This document shows positions 6,246 to 13,091 of a DNA stretch of 64,000 nucleotides, piece by piece. The notes under the pieces are model-generated. The model did no database searches, was not told the DNA's origin, and saw only the letters and a list, made by a program, of their open reading frames with translations. The DNA lies in the IMG/VR virus record IMGVR_UViG_3300023179_000080, positions 1 to 64,000 of that record. One strand, given 5' to 3'. The DNA is from a virus. The position numbers and the translations under genes are program-made. Within the stretch, counting starts at the first letter, position 1; the number at the start of each line of letters is the position of its first letter.

Positions 6246-7352
6246 ATGACCACGATGTCCATCAAGACCTTCACCGCCGTCGCCAACAAGCTCCCCATCG
6301 AGACGTCGATTCTCCTCCGCGGACCGCACGGCATCGGCAAGTCCCAGGTGGTCCGCCAGCTTGCGGCCCAGTTCGGGCTCGAGGTGATCGACCGGCGCCT
6401 GTCGCAGATGTCGGAGGGTGACATGATTGGTCTGCCCTCGACCGACGGCGAGGTGACCCGCTTCAATCCGCCCGAGTGGTACAAGGCTGCGTGCCGCTCT
6501 CCCAGGTGCCTCTTCCTCGACGAGCTGAACCGTGCGACCCCCGAGGTCATGCAGGCAGCGTTCCAGGTCGTCCTCGACCGGGAGCTCAACGGCTGGAAGC
6601 TCCACCCGGCGACCCGTGTGTTCGCGGCGGTCAACGCCTCGGCGGCCTACACGGTCAACGAGATGGACCCGGCGCTGCTCGACCGCTTCTGGGTCGTCGA
6701 CCTCACCCCGACGGTGGCGGACTGGGTGACCTGGGCGAAGGACGGCCACGTGCACGACATGGTGGTCGACTTCATCGCCGGCAACGAGAAGTGGCTCGAC
6801 GCTCCCAAGGACTCCGAGCCCGGCAAGGTGACCCCGAGCCGCCGGTCGTGGGAGCGCCTGTCGGATGCACTCACCGTGGCAGGAATTGTGGAGGATCCCA
6901 AGCACGAGCTCTTCTACCCCATGTGCCTCGGATACGTGGGTACCGAGGCGACCATCGCCTTCCACTCGTTCGCCAAGACGATCGAGAACCAGGTGAGCGG
7001 TGAGGAGGTCCTCAAGGACTACGCCAAGTGCAAGAAGAAGGTCGCGAAGCTCGGCCAAGAGAAGCAGAACGTGCTCATCGAGAAGGTGTCGGAGTACGTG
7101 ACCAAGAGCCTGAAGACCCTCGACGAGAACCAGGGCAAGAACCTGGCTGCCTTCATGAAGGACCTCCCCGGTGAGCTCCGCGTGTCGGCGTGGTCGAAGC
7201 TCACCCAGGGCGCCGGCACGGACAACCTGGAGCTCGCCAAGAGCGTCCACAAGTACTGCGTCGAGACCGTCCTGGAGGTCTTCGGTGTGTCAGCGGATGC
7301 CGCCGTCAAGGCGATCTCGGCGACCGGAGGCAAGAAGGCTGCCAAGAAGTGA
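6246..7352 (+). CDS. MoxR-type AAA+ ATPase
   Basis: 368 aa. Walker A 'GPHGIGKS' (26-33), Walker B 'CLFLDELNRA' (about 88-97), sensor-1 region 'RVFAAVNAS', then 'LDRFWVVDL'. MoxR ATPases work as chaperones with VWA-domain partners. The likely partner here is the VWA/HExxH protein at 47652, about 40 kb away rather than adjacent. The C-terminal third is Lys-rich. Start ATG 6246 lies in a leader with GAGG; a second ATG follows three codons later. Confidence 0.9.
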   Translation: MTTMSIKTFTAVANKLPIETSILLRGPHGIGKSQVVRQLAAQFGLEVIDRRLSQMSEGDMIGLPSTDGEVTRFNPPEWYKAACRSPRCLFLDELNRATPEVMQAAFQVVLDRELNGWKLHPATRVFAAVNASAAYTVNEMDPALLDRFWVVDLTPTVADWVTWAKDGHVHDMVVDFIAGNEKWLDAPKDSEPGKVTPSRRSWERLSDALTVAGIVEDPKHELFYPMCLGYVGTEATIAFHSFAKTIENQVSGEEVLKDYAKCKKKVAKLGQEKQNVLIEKVSEYVTKSLKTLDENQGKNLAAFMKDLPGELRVSAWSKLTQGAGTDNLELAKSVHKYCVETVLEVFGVSADAAVKAISATGGKKAAKK

Positions 7353-7363
7353 AGGGGTGACCC

Positions 7364-7900
7364 GTGCAGGCATTCGACTCAACCTTGTGGATGGAACGTG
7401 CATGGGCGAGGTATACCCGGGCAGTCCGCCGCGGGGCAAAGAAGCCGAGCCTTGAACCCAGGTGGGCACGGGATGTCACTGCAATCGGAAACCTGGGCAA
7501 GCTGATCGAGTGGTGTGAGGGTCGAGGATTGCAGGTAAAGTTTGCCCGCCGGCCCAACGGCGGCTCATACGAGCATGATGAGAAGATCATCTACCTGTCG
7601 CACCGGGCAGGACCCGAGACCCAAGTGGCATACCTGCTCCACGAGTGTGGGCACCACCTCATCGGCATGAAGGAGCACCACGAGCGATTCGGCATGGGTT
7701 ACCCAAAGTCCGCGGATCCGAGCATTTCCAGGACGATGCTCCATCGGGTCGCAGTCCTCGAGGAGGAACTCGAGGCGTGGCACCGTGGGTGGCGGCTTGC
7801 GGAGCGACTGGGATTGTTCGTGTCCCGCAAGGTGTTTGATCGGATCCGCATGACCTGCATCAAGTCGTATGTGAGCTGGACACTGGGGAGGAGTAAGTAG
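7364..7900 (+). CDS. HExxH zinc-peptidase-like protein
   Basis: 178 aa. 'YLLHECGHHLIG' (about 88-99) is an HExxH zinc-binding motif; the downstream 'LEEELEAWHRGW' could supply the third ligand. This arrangement recalls small phage and ImmA-like metallopeptidases, but the substrate is unknown. GTG start 12 nt after the MoxR stop, preceded by AAGGGG. The next gene's start overlaps the stop by 1 nt. Confidence 0.75.
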   Translation: MQAFDSTLWMERAWARYTRAVRRGAKKPSLEPRWARDVTAIGNLGKLIEWCEGRGLQVKFARRPNGGSYEHDEKIIYLSHRAGPETQVAYLLHECGHHLIGMKEHHERFGMGYPKSADPSISRTMLHRVAVLEEELEAWHRGWRLAERLGLFVSRKVFDRIRMTCIKSYVSWTLGRSK

Positions 7901-8235
7901 TGAACGAGGGCAGAAAGATCATCGAAGACTCACTGTTCATGTCGATGGGTATCGCACCCATCCGCTGCGTCCCAGACGACATGAACAAGGTTCTGAACAA
8001 CCTGCCACCGGACGAGGTCCGGCGGATGAAGCGCAAGTTCAGGAAGTTGTGGCGCAAGTTCGCGAAGCACCCGCATGCGGCTGAGCCGAGGTCGGTCCAC
8101 TTGTGGGTGACCCAAGGTATGGGTCTGGGCGACCCAAGCCCGACGCGATCCGCAAAGGCAAAGCGGAAGGCCGAGGTCCTGCGCCGGGTCCGTAAGAAGT
8201 CGCTTGAGCTGACGGGTGGTAAACAAAGTTGGTAG
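7900..8235 (+). CDS. Hypothetical basic protein (111 aa)
   Basis: GTG start sharing a G with the preceding TAG. Strongly basic, especially 'RRMKRKFRKLWRKFAKHP' and the C-terminus ('AKAKRKAEVLRRVRKK'). May bind nucleic acid. Last gene of the three-gene MoxR unit; the promoter of the putative RNA at 8255 overlaps its end. Confidence 0.75.
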   Translation: MNEGRKIIEDSLFMSMGIAPIRCVPDDMNKVLNNLPPDEVRRMKRKFRKLWRKFAKHPHAAEPRSVHLWVTQGMGLGDPSPTRSAKAKRKAEVLRRVRKKSLELTGGKQSW

Positions 8236-8248
8236 ATGGGTGTACTAT
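8221..8248 (+). promoter_or_regulatory. Probable promoter of structured RNA
   Basis: CAAAGT (8224-8229), 13 nt, TACTAT (8243-8248); a slightly shortened version of the array promoter, overlapping the end of the preceding gene. No ORF follows. Confidence 0.5.
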
Positions 8249-8254
8249 GGTATC

Positions 8255-8432
8255 GTGTTCTAGTTATTAGTCTTGGTCCTCGCACTAGGGACCAACGTTA
8301 TGGGCAGATGCAGCACGGTGCGGTGACTTGCTCAGTATATATGGACAGGTGAACCATCCTGAGCATCAGGGATCAGTAACCGCCCAACGGGAGACAGGGA
8401 GATGAGAGACCCTGCTCCCGTTGAACTATTTT
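8255..8432 (+). ncRNA. Putative novel structured small RNA
   Basis: About 180 nt with no ORF, between a promoter-like element and a terminator-like hairpin. Three helices can be drawn: TTGGTCC 8273-8279 with GGACCAA 8289-8295; GCGGTGAC 8320-8327 with GTAACCGC 8376-8383 (one mismatch), enclosing TGCTCAG 8329-8335 with CTGAGCA 8359-8365 and ATGG 8341-8344 with CCAT 8354-8357; and the terminator stem 8385-8423. It does not match tRNA, tmRNA or a known riboswitch that I recognise. It could be a trans-acting phage RNA. Confidence 0.6.
8385..8432 (+). terminator. Intrinsic terminator-like hairpin
   Basis: CAACGGGAG (8385-8393) pairs with CTCCCGTTG (8415-8423), and CAGGG with CCCTG inside it, with one bulged A. 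Followed by AACTATTTTG, a weak T tract. Confidence 0.7.
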
Positions 8433-8441
8433 GCGGCCGGG

Positions 8442-8471
8442 GTGCAAAGTGACCCTCCCTCCTGGTAGAGT
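8442..8471 (+). promoter_or_regulatory. Array promoter, leaderless type
   Basis: GTGCAAAGT, 15 nt, TAGAGT, 6 nt, ATG 8478. Confidence 0.9.
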
Positions 8472-8477
8472 GTTCTC

Positions 8478-8774
8478 ATGGATAGCAATCCCTCCCCCAT
8501 CCTGGAAGAAGTGTTTGGCCCGTTCGCCGTCCCGAACTCGGACGAGGTGATCCCGGTCCGCGGCCTCGAGGTCCACCTCGGCAACGACTGGATTCCAATC
8601 ACGGCGGACGTGTGGCGGTCCTGGACCGGCCGGCGCCGGATCTGGGGGATCGAGCACCACGGGCCGGTGTACGCGGTGGGGACTCAAGACGAGAGCACCC
8701 CCTGGACCGGCGTACGGGAGTGCACATGTGCCACCTGCCAGGCCCACGTGGAGCCCACCCTAAAACCCAACTGA
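8478..8774 (+). CDS. Hypothetical protein (98 aa)
   Basis: Starts M-D-S-N-P-S-P-I-L-E; Trp-rich middle ('NDWIPITADVWRSWTGRRR') and 'ECTCATCQAH' near the C-terminus, which may bind zinc together with a nearby His. Function unknown. The promoter fixes the start. Confidence 0.75.
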   Translation: MDSNPSPILEEVFGPFAVPNSDEVIPVRGLEVHLGNDWIPITADVWRSWTGRRRIWGIEHHGPVYAVGTQDESTPWTGVRECTCATCQAHVEPTLKPN

Positions 8775-8778
8775 ACCT

Positions 8779-8808
8779 GTGTAAAGTTCCCACCCGATGT
8801 GGTAGGGT
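8779..8808 (+). promoter_or_regulatory. Array promoter, leaderless type
   Basis: GTGTAAAGT, 15 nt, TAGGGT, 6 nt, ATG 8815. Confidence 0.9.
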
Positions 8809-8814
8809 AGTATC

Positions 8815-9201
8815 ATGAGACGACGACGCAAGGTGGTCACCTGGAACACACCCGAGCCGCAGCGGGAGCTGCGACCTCACCCGTTCCAGGACGAGAACAT
8901 CGTCCCCCCGAGCTTCGACCTCGACGCCCTGGTGCCGGGATCCCTGTGGCTCCTCACGGCGGCGATGAACACGTTTAAGCTGCCTCCGGGCTATGTCACC
9001 CACTCCCACCCGTACTTCACACCGGGGTACTCGTGGGGCAATCCCCCGCCCTTCGCGAAGGGCACACTGGTGGTCTACATGGGCACCACCCGGGTGGAGG
9101 AGTCGAACAATGGTCGCATCCTCCGTGTCAACCGCCACCTGTTCCTCGTCGGCGGAGCGCCGCACATGTTGACGAACCTCAACTACGTCGAGGCGGTGTA
9201 A
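8815..9201 (+). CDS. Hypothetical protein (128 aa)
   Basis: Basic start (M-R-R-R-R-K), Pro-rich stretch, then 'GSLWLLTAAMNTF' and 'KGTLVVYMGTTRV', a pattern seen in the small beta-barrel proteins of this genome. Possibly SH3-like; function unknown. Its stop TAA lies inside the 9-mer GTGTAAAGT of the next promoter. Confidence 0.75.
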   Translation: MRRRRKVVTWNTPEPQRELRPHPFQDENIVPPSFDLDALVPGSLWLLTAAMNTFKLPPGYVTHSHPYFTPGYSWGNPPPFAKGTLVVYMGTTRVEESNNGRILRVNRHLFLVGGAPHMLTNLNYVEAV

Positions 9202-9225
9202 AGTGCCGCCCCGGCGTGGTACAGT
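9196..9225 (+). promoter_or_regulatory. Array promoter, 9-nt spacer to ATG
   Basis: GTGTAAAGT, 15 nt, TACAGT, 9 nt, ATG 9235. Overlaps the end of the previous gene. Confidence 0.82.
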
Positions 9226-9234
9226 GAGATCACG

Positions 9235-9357
9235 ATGAAACGCCGCTCTCCAACCGCCGTCGCGATGGCGAAGCGCCACCCACGTCCCCAGCGGATGCGC
9301 CACCGCGCCGCACGCCGGCCCAACGACCACCGCAACAAGCAGATCGAGGTAGACTGA
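9235..9357 (+). CDS. 40-aa Arg/His-rich protein
   Basis: Begins M-K-R-R-S-P-T-A-V-A and continues with many Arg and His residues; strongly basic. Supported by its own promoter and by overlap with the next gene (TGATG, one shared base). Likely nucleic-acid binding, inferred only from charge. Confidence 0.65.
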   Translation: MKRRSPTAVAMAKRHPRPQRMRHRAARRPNDHRNKQIEVD

Positions 9358-9578
9358 TGACAGTTATTGACGTATCCCCCATCAAGCTCGGCTCCTACTG
9401 GCAGTCGCGTACCCGCCGAGGAGAGCAGCGTGTGGTGGTCGAGGACGTGGTCGACGGCCCGGTCAACATCGTGTCGTACAGGGTCGTGGACTCCCACGGA
9501 GAGTGGCGTGCCCTCACGCCTCAAGAGGAGTTCGTACGACGGTTCGAGGAGATCCTCTCTGCAGCAGAGGGTGTGTAA
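9357..9578 (+). CDS. Hypothetical SH3-like protein (73 aa)
   Basis: 'IKLGSYWQSRTRRGEQRVVV' followed by 'VNIVSYRVVDSHGEWRALT' suggests a small beta barrel, then a short C-terminal helix. Coupled to the 40-aa ORF. The stop TAA is inside the next promoter's GTGTAAAGT. Confidence 0.72.
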   Translation: MTVIDVSPIKLGSYWQSRTRRGEQRVVVEDVVDGPVNIVSYRVVDSHGEWRALTPQEEFVRRFEEILSAAEGV

Positions 9579-9602
9579 AGTTCCCACCCTACGATGTAGG
9601 GT
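9573..9602 (+). promoter_or_regulatory. Array promoter with leader
   Basis: GTGTAAAGT, 15 nt, TAGGGT. The start codon is 59 nt downstream; the leader contains repeated GGAAACGGA before ATG 9662. Confidence 0.8.
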
Positions 9603-9661
9603 GAGAGTGTAAGTAAACGCCGCCTCCCGCGGCCCAATGGAAACGGAAACGGAGAATCAAC

Positions 9662-10360
9662 ATGGAAACGCAGAACGTGAGCAACAGTGACAACAAGGCG
9701 ATGAGCGCGATCGAGCGAGCCCTGGCGGCAGCGAAGGCCCGCAAGGCGATGAAGGCAGAGGCCGGCATCACCCACGAGGTGGAGACCGCACCGGAGCCCG
9801 TGAAGGCAAAGGCCCCGAAGCCCAAGGCAGAGAAGCCCGTCGACGAGACCAAGGCCGCCGCGAAGGCGGAGCAGGCCGCGGCCCGTGAGGCCAAGATCCA
9901 GCAGCTCAAGGCCGACCGTGCGGCCCGCAAGGAGGCAAAGGCTGCGGCGAGGGCGGAGAAGGTCGCCGCCAAGGCCGCGACGAAGGGTGTTCGAAAGCCG
10001 GCCCACATGAAGAAGGTGGAGAATGCCCGGGCACGTCTGGCTCCCCTCAACTCCGAGGCAGCGGTGGTCTTCGGCGACATCACGGCCAACTTCAGCGCCG
10101 CGATGATCGACACCCTCGCCCAGCACCTCCTCGTCCACAACCGCGCGGCGGCGACGATCGCGGCGACTGCGGCTCCCCGGCTCCCGGTGGGCGCGCAGGT
10201 CCGCATCACCGGCGGGGATGCTCGGTTCATCGGCATGGTGGGTGTCGTCACCCAGTCACAGGCCCTCCGAGCGATGGTCCAAGTCGACGGGGTGAAGAAG
10301 CCCCTCTACATCTACAACAGCCAGGCCACCGCGGTGGCTGACATGGCGGCTGCGGGTTGA
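9662..10360 (+). CDS. Ala/Lys-rich protein with KOW-like domain
   Basis: 232 aa. N-terminus has 'SAIERALAAAKARKAMKA', matching the C-terminal module of the protein at 5488. Residues about 30-120 are histone H1-like Ala/Lys/Pro sequence. The C-terminus ('LPVGAQVRITGGDARFIGMV', about 178-197, then 'VVTQ') looks like a KOW/SH3 domain. DNA or RNA binding is likely; the precise role is unknown. It precedes the tRNA cluster. Confidence 0.8.
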   Translation: METQNVSNSDNKAMSAIERALAAAKARKAMKAEAGITHEVETAPEPVKAKAPKPKAEKPVDETKAAAKAEQAAAREAKIQQLKADRAARKEAKAAARAEKVAAKAATKGVRKPAHMKKVENARARLAPLNSEAAVVFGDITANFSAAMIDTLAQHLLVHNRAAATIAATAAPRLPVGAQVRITGGDARFIGMVGVVTQSQALRAMVQVDGVKKPLYIYNSQATAVADMAAAG

Positions 10361-10370
10361 TCCCGCTCGA

Positions 10371-10444
10371 GCGGGGGTAGCTCGATTGGACAGAGCAGCG
10401 GACTCTTAATCCGTTGGTTACGGGTTCAACTCCCGTCCCCCGCA
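10371..10444 (+). tRNA. tRNA-Lys (anticodon CTT)
   Basis: Acceptor GCGGGGG/CCCCCGC, anticodon stem GCGGA/TCCGT with loop CTCTTAA, T-loop TTCAACT. Discriminator A; CCA not encoded. Confidence 0.93.
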
Positions 10445-10487
10445 CTGGACCGCCGGTGTTCCCGGACTGTCACCGGCCGGTCCCCTT

Positions 10488-10559
10488 GCCGCCTTAGCTC
10501 AGTGGTAGAGCAACGGTTTTGTAAACCGTAGGTCTCGAGTTCAAGTCTCGACGGCGGCT
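10488..10559 (+). tRNA. tRNA-Thr (anticodon TGT)
   Basis: Acceptor GCCGCC/GGCGGC with a seventh-pair mismatch, anticodon stem ACGGT/ACCGT with loop TTTGTAA, T-stem TCGAG/CTCGA. Confidence 0.92.
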
Positions 10560-10593
10560 CTGATGAAAGGAATTTGACACACACTAACAGTAT

Positions 10594-10671
10594 GCCCCTG
10601 TACCGGACTCGACTTCTAATCGAGATTACCGTAGCTGGATGACGCAGGTTCGAATCCTGCCAGGGGTGCCA
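10594..10671 (+). tRNA. Aberrant tRNA-Arg (TCT), no normal D-arm
   Basis: Acceptor GCCCCTG pairs with CAGGGGT (G-T at the first pair); discriminator G and CCA are encoded. Anticodon arm CTCGA-CTTCTAA-TCGAG gives TCT; T-arm GCAGG-TTCGAAT-CCTGC is normal. Only CCGGA separates position 9 from the anticodon stem, so there is no D-arm. A 19-nt stretch containing D-arm-like TAGCTGGATGA lies instead between the anticodon and T arms. Either a degenerate gene or an unusual tRNA. Confidence 0.6.
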
Positions 10672-10686
10672 CCCCCACCGGGGACC

Positions 10687-10758
10687 GCGGAGGTAGCTCA
10701 ATGGTAGAGCCCCAGTTTTCCAAACTGGATGTTGCGGGTTCGAGCCCCGTCCTCCGCT
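10687..10758 (+). tRNA. tRNA-Gly (anticodon TCC)
   Basis: Acceptor GCGGAGG/CCTCCGC, anticodon stem CCAGT/ACTGG with loop TTTCCAA, T-loop TTCGAGC. Discriminator T; CCA not encoded. Confidence 0.93.
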
Positions 10759-10764
10759 CACATC

Positions 10765-10840
10765 GGATCAATAGCTCAGTCGGTAGAGCAGCGGACTTTT
10801 AATCCGTTGGTCGTGGGTTCGAGCCCCACCTGATCCACCA
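10765..10840 (+). tRNA. tRNA-Lys (anticodon TTT)
   Basis: Acceptor GGATCA/TGATCC with a mismatched seventh pair, anticodon stem GCGGA/TCCGT with loop CTTTTAA, encoded CCA. Its anticodon arm closely matches the other tRNA-Lys at 10371. Confidence 0.93.
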
Positions 10841-10881
10841 CCCCGCCACGACCGGCGGGGGAGACAAAGAGAGAATACACA

Positions 10882-11175
10882 ATGAGCAAGCGATTCCGTA
10901 CCACAGACATGGACACCACCCCCAACCGCCCAGACACCACCCAGTTCTACACGATGTACGTGGTGCGTGACTCCCACAAGCGGCAGTTCCTCACCCGACG
11001 CGCGTACAGCGGCGCCGCGGCACGCGGTGGGTGGGACACCCTGCCGGGGGCACACCTGTTCCAGAGCATCTGGCAGGCGTCCTCGTGCGCCTCGTCGATC
11101 GCCCGTCGTAACCCCGGCGCTCGTCGGCCCGAGGTCCGCCCAGTCCTCGTGACCCGCCGCATCCCACGGGCCTGA
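10882..11175 (+). CDS. Hypothetical protein (97 aa)
   Basis: Between tRNA genes. Starts M-S-K-R-F-R-T-T-D-M; Arg-rich with strands 'FYTMYVVRDSHKRQFLTRRA' and a basic C-terminus. Unknown function. AAGAGAGA lies about 8 nt before the ATG; no array promoter, so it is probably expressed with the tRNA transcript. Confidence 0.65.
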   Translation: MSKRFRTTDMDTTPNRPDTTQFYTMYVVRDSHKRQFLTRRAYSGAAARGGWDTLPGAHLFQSIWQASSCASSIARRNPGARRPEVRPVLVTRRIPRA

Positions 11176-11283
11176 CCCCATCCGTCACCCCCGGGTCCGC
11201 ACCCCACCGGACCGGGCCATCCCCCTCGGCGGACCCGGGGGTGACACCTACTTATCACCGCGCGGACTGGTGCCGCGCACCCA

Positions 11284-11357
11284 CTCCCCGTAGCTCAGCT
11301 GGAGAGAGCGGCGGTTTCCTAAACCGCAGGCCGGATGTTCGAGACGTCCCGGGGAGA
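11284..11357 (+). tRNA. tRNA-Arg (anticodon CCT)
   Basis: Acceptor CTCCCCG/CGGGGAG, anticodon stem GCGGT/ACCGC with loop TTCCTAA, T-stem GGATG/CGTCC. Discriminator A. Confidence 0.9.
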
Positions 11358-11390
11358 CCCCACACGAGAGACCGCAACAAGGAGAGAGAC

Positions 11391-11612
11391 ATGAGTGACA
11401 TGACACCTGATCGCGCCGTGGGCGCAGCACTGGCCGCGACCGCCGCTGCCGCGAGGGCATGCGAGGAGGCCGCGCTCGTCCTCCGCGACGCTGGGCGGGA
11501 GCCGGATCCCAACTACTCCACCGCGGTGGGGCACCTCGAGCTCGCGGCCGTTGAACTAGCGGCGATGGGCCGGCGGGTCCTGGGGCACAGCGTGAGACCC
11601 CGGGTGCCCTGA
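11391..11612 (+). CDS. Hypothetical helical protein (73 aa)
   Basis: Ala-rich helices ('RAVGAALAATAAAARACEEA', 'VGHLELAAVELAAMGRRVLG'). Possibly a four-helix or dimeric bundle; function unknown. AAGGAGAG is 7 nt before the ATG. Directly follows the tRNA-Arg gene. Confidence 0.7.
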   Translation: MSDMTPDRAVGAALAATAAAARACEEAALVLRDAGREPDPNYSTAVGHLELAAVELAAMGRRVLGHSVRPRVP

Positions 11613-11615
11613 TGG

Positions 11616-11771
11616 GGCGGGGGCGCCCCCCATCGCAGGGCCGGCAGAGGGGCTGTATACGGGGTGGGGGGCGCCCCTTCAGAGGGCCATCGGAGGGCAC
11701 TGCCATGCCGGGGGGCGCCCCCCATCAGAGTGGCCATCTGAGCCCCTATATGGGGGGCGGGCGCCCCCCCT
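11616..11771. repeat. Four GC palindromes with about 46-bp period
   Basis: G-run/GGCGCC/C-run palindromes are centred near 11624, 11672, 11716 and 11762 (spacings 48, 44, 46). The segments between them are also related: AGAGGGCCATCGGAG at about 11681 and AGAGTGGCCATCTGAG at about 11727. No gene. Iteron-like; could be a replication or regulatory locus. Confidence 0.7.
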
Positions 11772-12002
11772 CTGCGGCATACTGTGTGGAGGTTCTCTGC
11801 GGCGGCGGGCGCTAAGCCCCTCCAAAAATTCCCGGGACACATTTCCCATCCGATTGACCCCTCCCGCCCGAAATTTCCCGGGAGGATTTCTGGATCCCCG
11901 GTACCCATGCCCTCCCCCGGAGGGTGGGGCGCCCACGTTTAAGTCCCGCCAGTCCCGCCTCCGTTGTACGGTCTGTCCCATGCAGTATACTGTCGACCAG
12001 TG
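11772..12002. other. Non-coding stretch with CCCGGGA repeats
   Basis: No convincing ORF. Contains AATTCCCGGGA near 11828 and AATTTCCCGGGA near 11872, inverted-repeat-like, and a TATACT hexamer at 11986-11991 that may start transcription of the next gene. Confidence 0.5.
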
Positions 12003-12350
12003 ATGCACATCGAGCCTCCGCACCCCGACCCGTGGGTCACCGCCCTGATCGAGCACCTCCGTTCCGCCCCGCGCAACCTGTGGGGTGTGGTGCCCCGGGT
12101 CACCTGCCGGGACGGCTTCTCCGTGTCGATCCAGGCCTCCCGCCACAGCTACTGTGATCCCCGCACCGACGAGGGCCCGTGGAGCGCGGTCGAGCTGGGC
12201 TACCCGAGCGTGATCGAGCCCCTCATCTGGAGGTGGGCCGAGTCCCCCGGCCGGTGGACCGACACCGTGTATCCATGGGTCCCGATCGAGGTGGCAGCCG
12301 CCGTCATCGAGTGCCACGGGGGAATTGCCGAGAAATCAACCGAAGGTTGA
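12003..12350 (+). CDS. Hypothetical protein (115 aa)
   Basis: Begins M-H-I-E-P-P-H-P-D-P-W-V. Contains 'GVVPRVTCRDGFSVSIQASR' and 'WSAVELGYPS', and Trp-rich segments near the C-terminus ('IWRWAESPGRW', 'VYPWVP'). This pattern occurs in small phage proteins of unknown function. TATACT is 11 nt before the ATG (8 nt before an adjacent GTG), so the leader is at most a few nt. Confidence 0.72.
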   Translation: MHIEPPHPDPWVTALIEHLRSAPRNLWGVVPRVTCRDGFSVSIQASRHSYCDPRTDEGPWSAVELGYPSVIEPLIWRWAESPGRWTDTVYPWVPIEVAAAVIECHGGIAEKSTEG

Positions 12351-12403
12351 CACCCCTCGATTTTCTCCCAATATTCTCGAGGGTCACATCATAGTTATCG
12401 ATC

Positions 12404-12575
12404 ATGCACCCCCGATACCGCCGCCTCCGCGAATCGATCGCCCAGCTGGGCGACATCGCCTGGGCCGACCGGCGGTCCGATCGACCGCCTCACCTACCTC
12501 GTCGACGGCCTGGGCCGTCCCAGGAGTGATGAGTCGCTCCTGCGGGCTGCCATTCGCAAGATGCTGGTGGGCTGA
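12404..12575 (+). pseudogene. Possible frameshifted small gene
   Basis: From ATG 12404, 8 nt after CATAGT, one frame gives M-H-P-R-Y-R-R-L-R-E-S-I-A-Q-L-G and stops at 12529. The +1 frame from about 12470 gives a better-looking end, 'PIDRLTYLVDGLGRPRSDES' then 'LLRAAIRKMLVG', stopping at 12575. A one-base shift between about 12470 and 12485 would join them into a protein of about 57 aa. It may be a sequencing error, a broken gene or programmed frameshifting. Confidence 0.35.
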
Positions 12576-12581
12576 TCTCCG

Positions 12582-12611
12582 GTGCAAACCCGGGAGGGTC
12601 GGGTGTAGAGT
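12582..12611 (+). promoter_or_regulatory. Array promoter, leaderless type
   Basis: GTGCAAACC, 15 nt, TAGAGT, 6 nt, ATG 12618. Confidence 0.87.
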
Positions 12612-12617
12612 GTATCC

Positions 12618-12905
12618 ATGCTGGACCCCTCGACGATCAGGGACAAGGAAGTTCACCGTGCGGCTCCCACCTATGCCGCCCTCACCGCCGCCCTCCGGGA
12701 GTTGCGGGACACGGGTCGATTCTACTACGAGTCGACGGGCGAGGGGCAAGTGTTGGAGGCGACTGCTCAACTCGCCCTCGACGAGCTGGAGGTTGCGATG
12801 GCGGAGATGCCCGCCCTCCGCCGGTTCCTCGGGGTGATGCTGATCGCACGGGAGTCGCGCCTCGCTGCCGACCGCCGCCGGGAGAAGAGCAAGAGCCGGC
12901 GATGA
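12618..12905 (+). CDS. Helical hypothetical protein (95 aa)
   Basis: Almost entirely helical: 'YAALTAALRELRDTGRFYYE', 'LALDELEVAMAEMPALRRFL', then an Arg/Lys-rich end. No family recognised. Overlaps the next ORF by ATGA. Confidence 0.75.
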   Translation: MLDPSTIRDKEVHRAAPTYAALTAALRELRDTGRFYYESTGEGQVLEATAQLALDELEVAMAEMPALRRFLGVMLIARESRLAADRRREKSKSRR

Positions 12906-13030
12906 GGGTAGGTGACGCCCTCGCCCGCCCTGCAGTCGCAATGATCACCCGGGTGGAGGCGGTCCTCACCGAGGGGGGACGGGCACCGCAGTTGATGATG
13001 TTTTCGATGCCACGGCTCGACCTGAGATAA
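12902..13030 (+). CDS. 42-aa hypothetical protein
   Basis: M-R-V-G-D-A-L-A-R-P-A-V-A-M-I-T-R-V; amphipathic. Coupled to the preceding gene by a 4-bp overlap, which is its main support. Function unknown. The 60 nt that follow are A/T-rich and hold no gene. Confidence 0.5.
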   Translation: MRVGDALARPAVAMITRVEAVLTEGGRAPQLMMFSMPRLDLR

Positions 13031-13091
13031 ATCTCTTTATTTGCGATGGATTGCCCAAATTCACAGTGGGCATTATATTTAATCCACCGAC

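Noticed and set aside
5697-7250. 517-aa minus-strand ORF antisense to the MoxR gene
   Set aside because: Shadow of a GC-rich coding strand: Leu/Arg/Val/His-biased composition, no promoter, and it covers a clear AAA ATPase with intact motifs.
11616-11771. GC palindromes as a CRISPR or terminator array
   Set aside because: Spacing is regular but the intervening sequences are related to each other, and there are no T tracts or cas genes.
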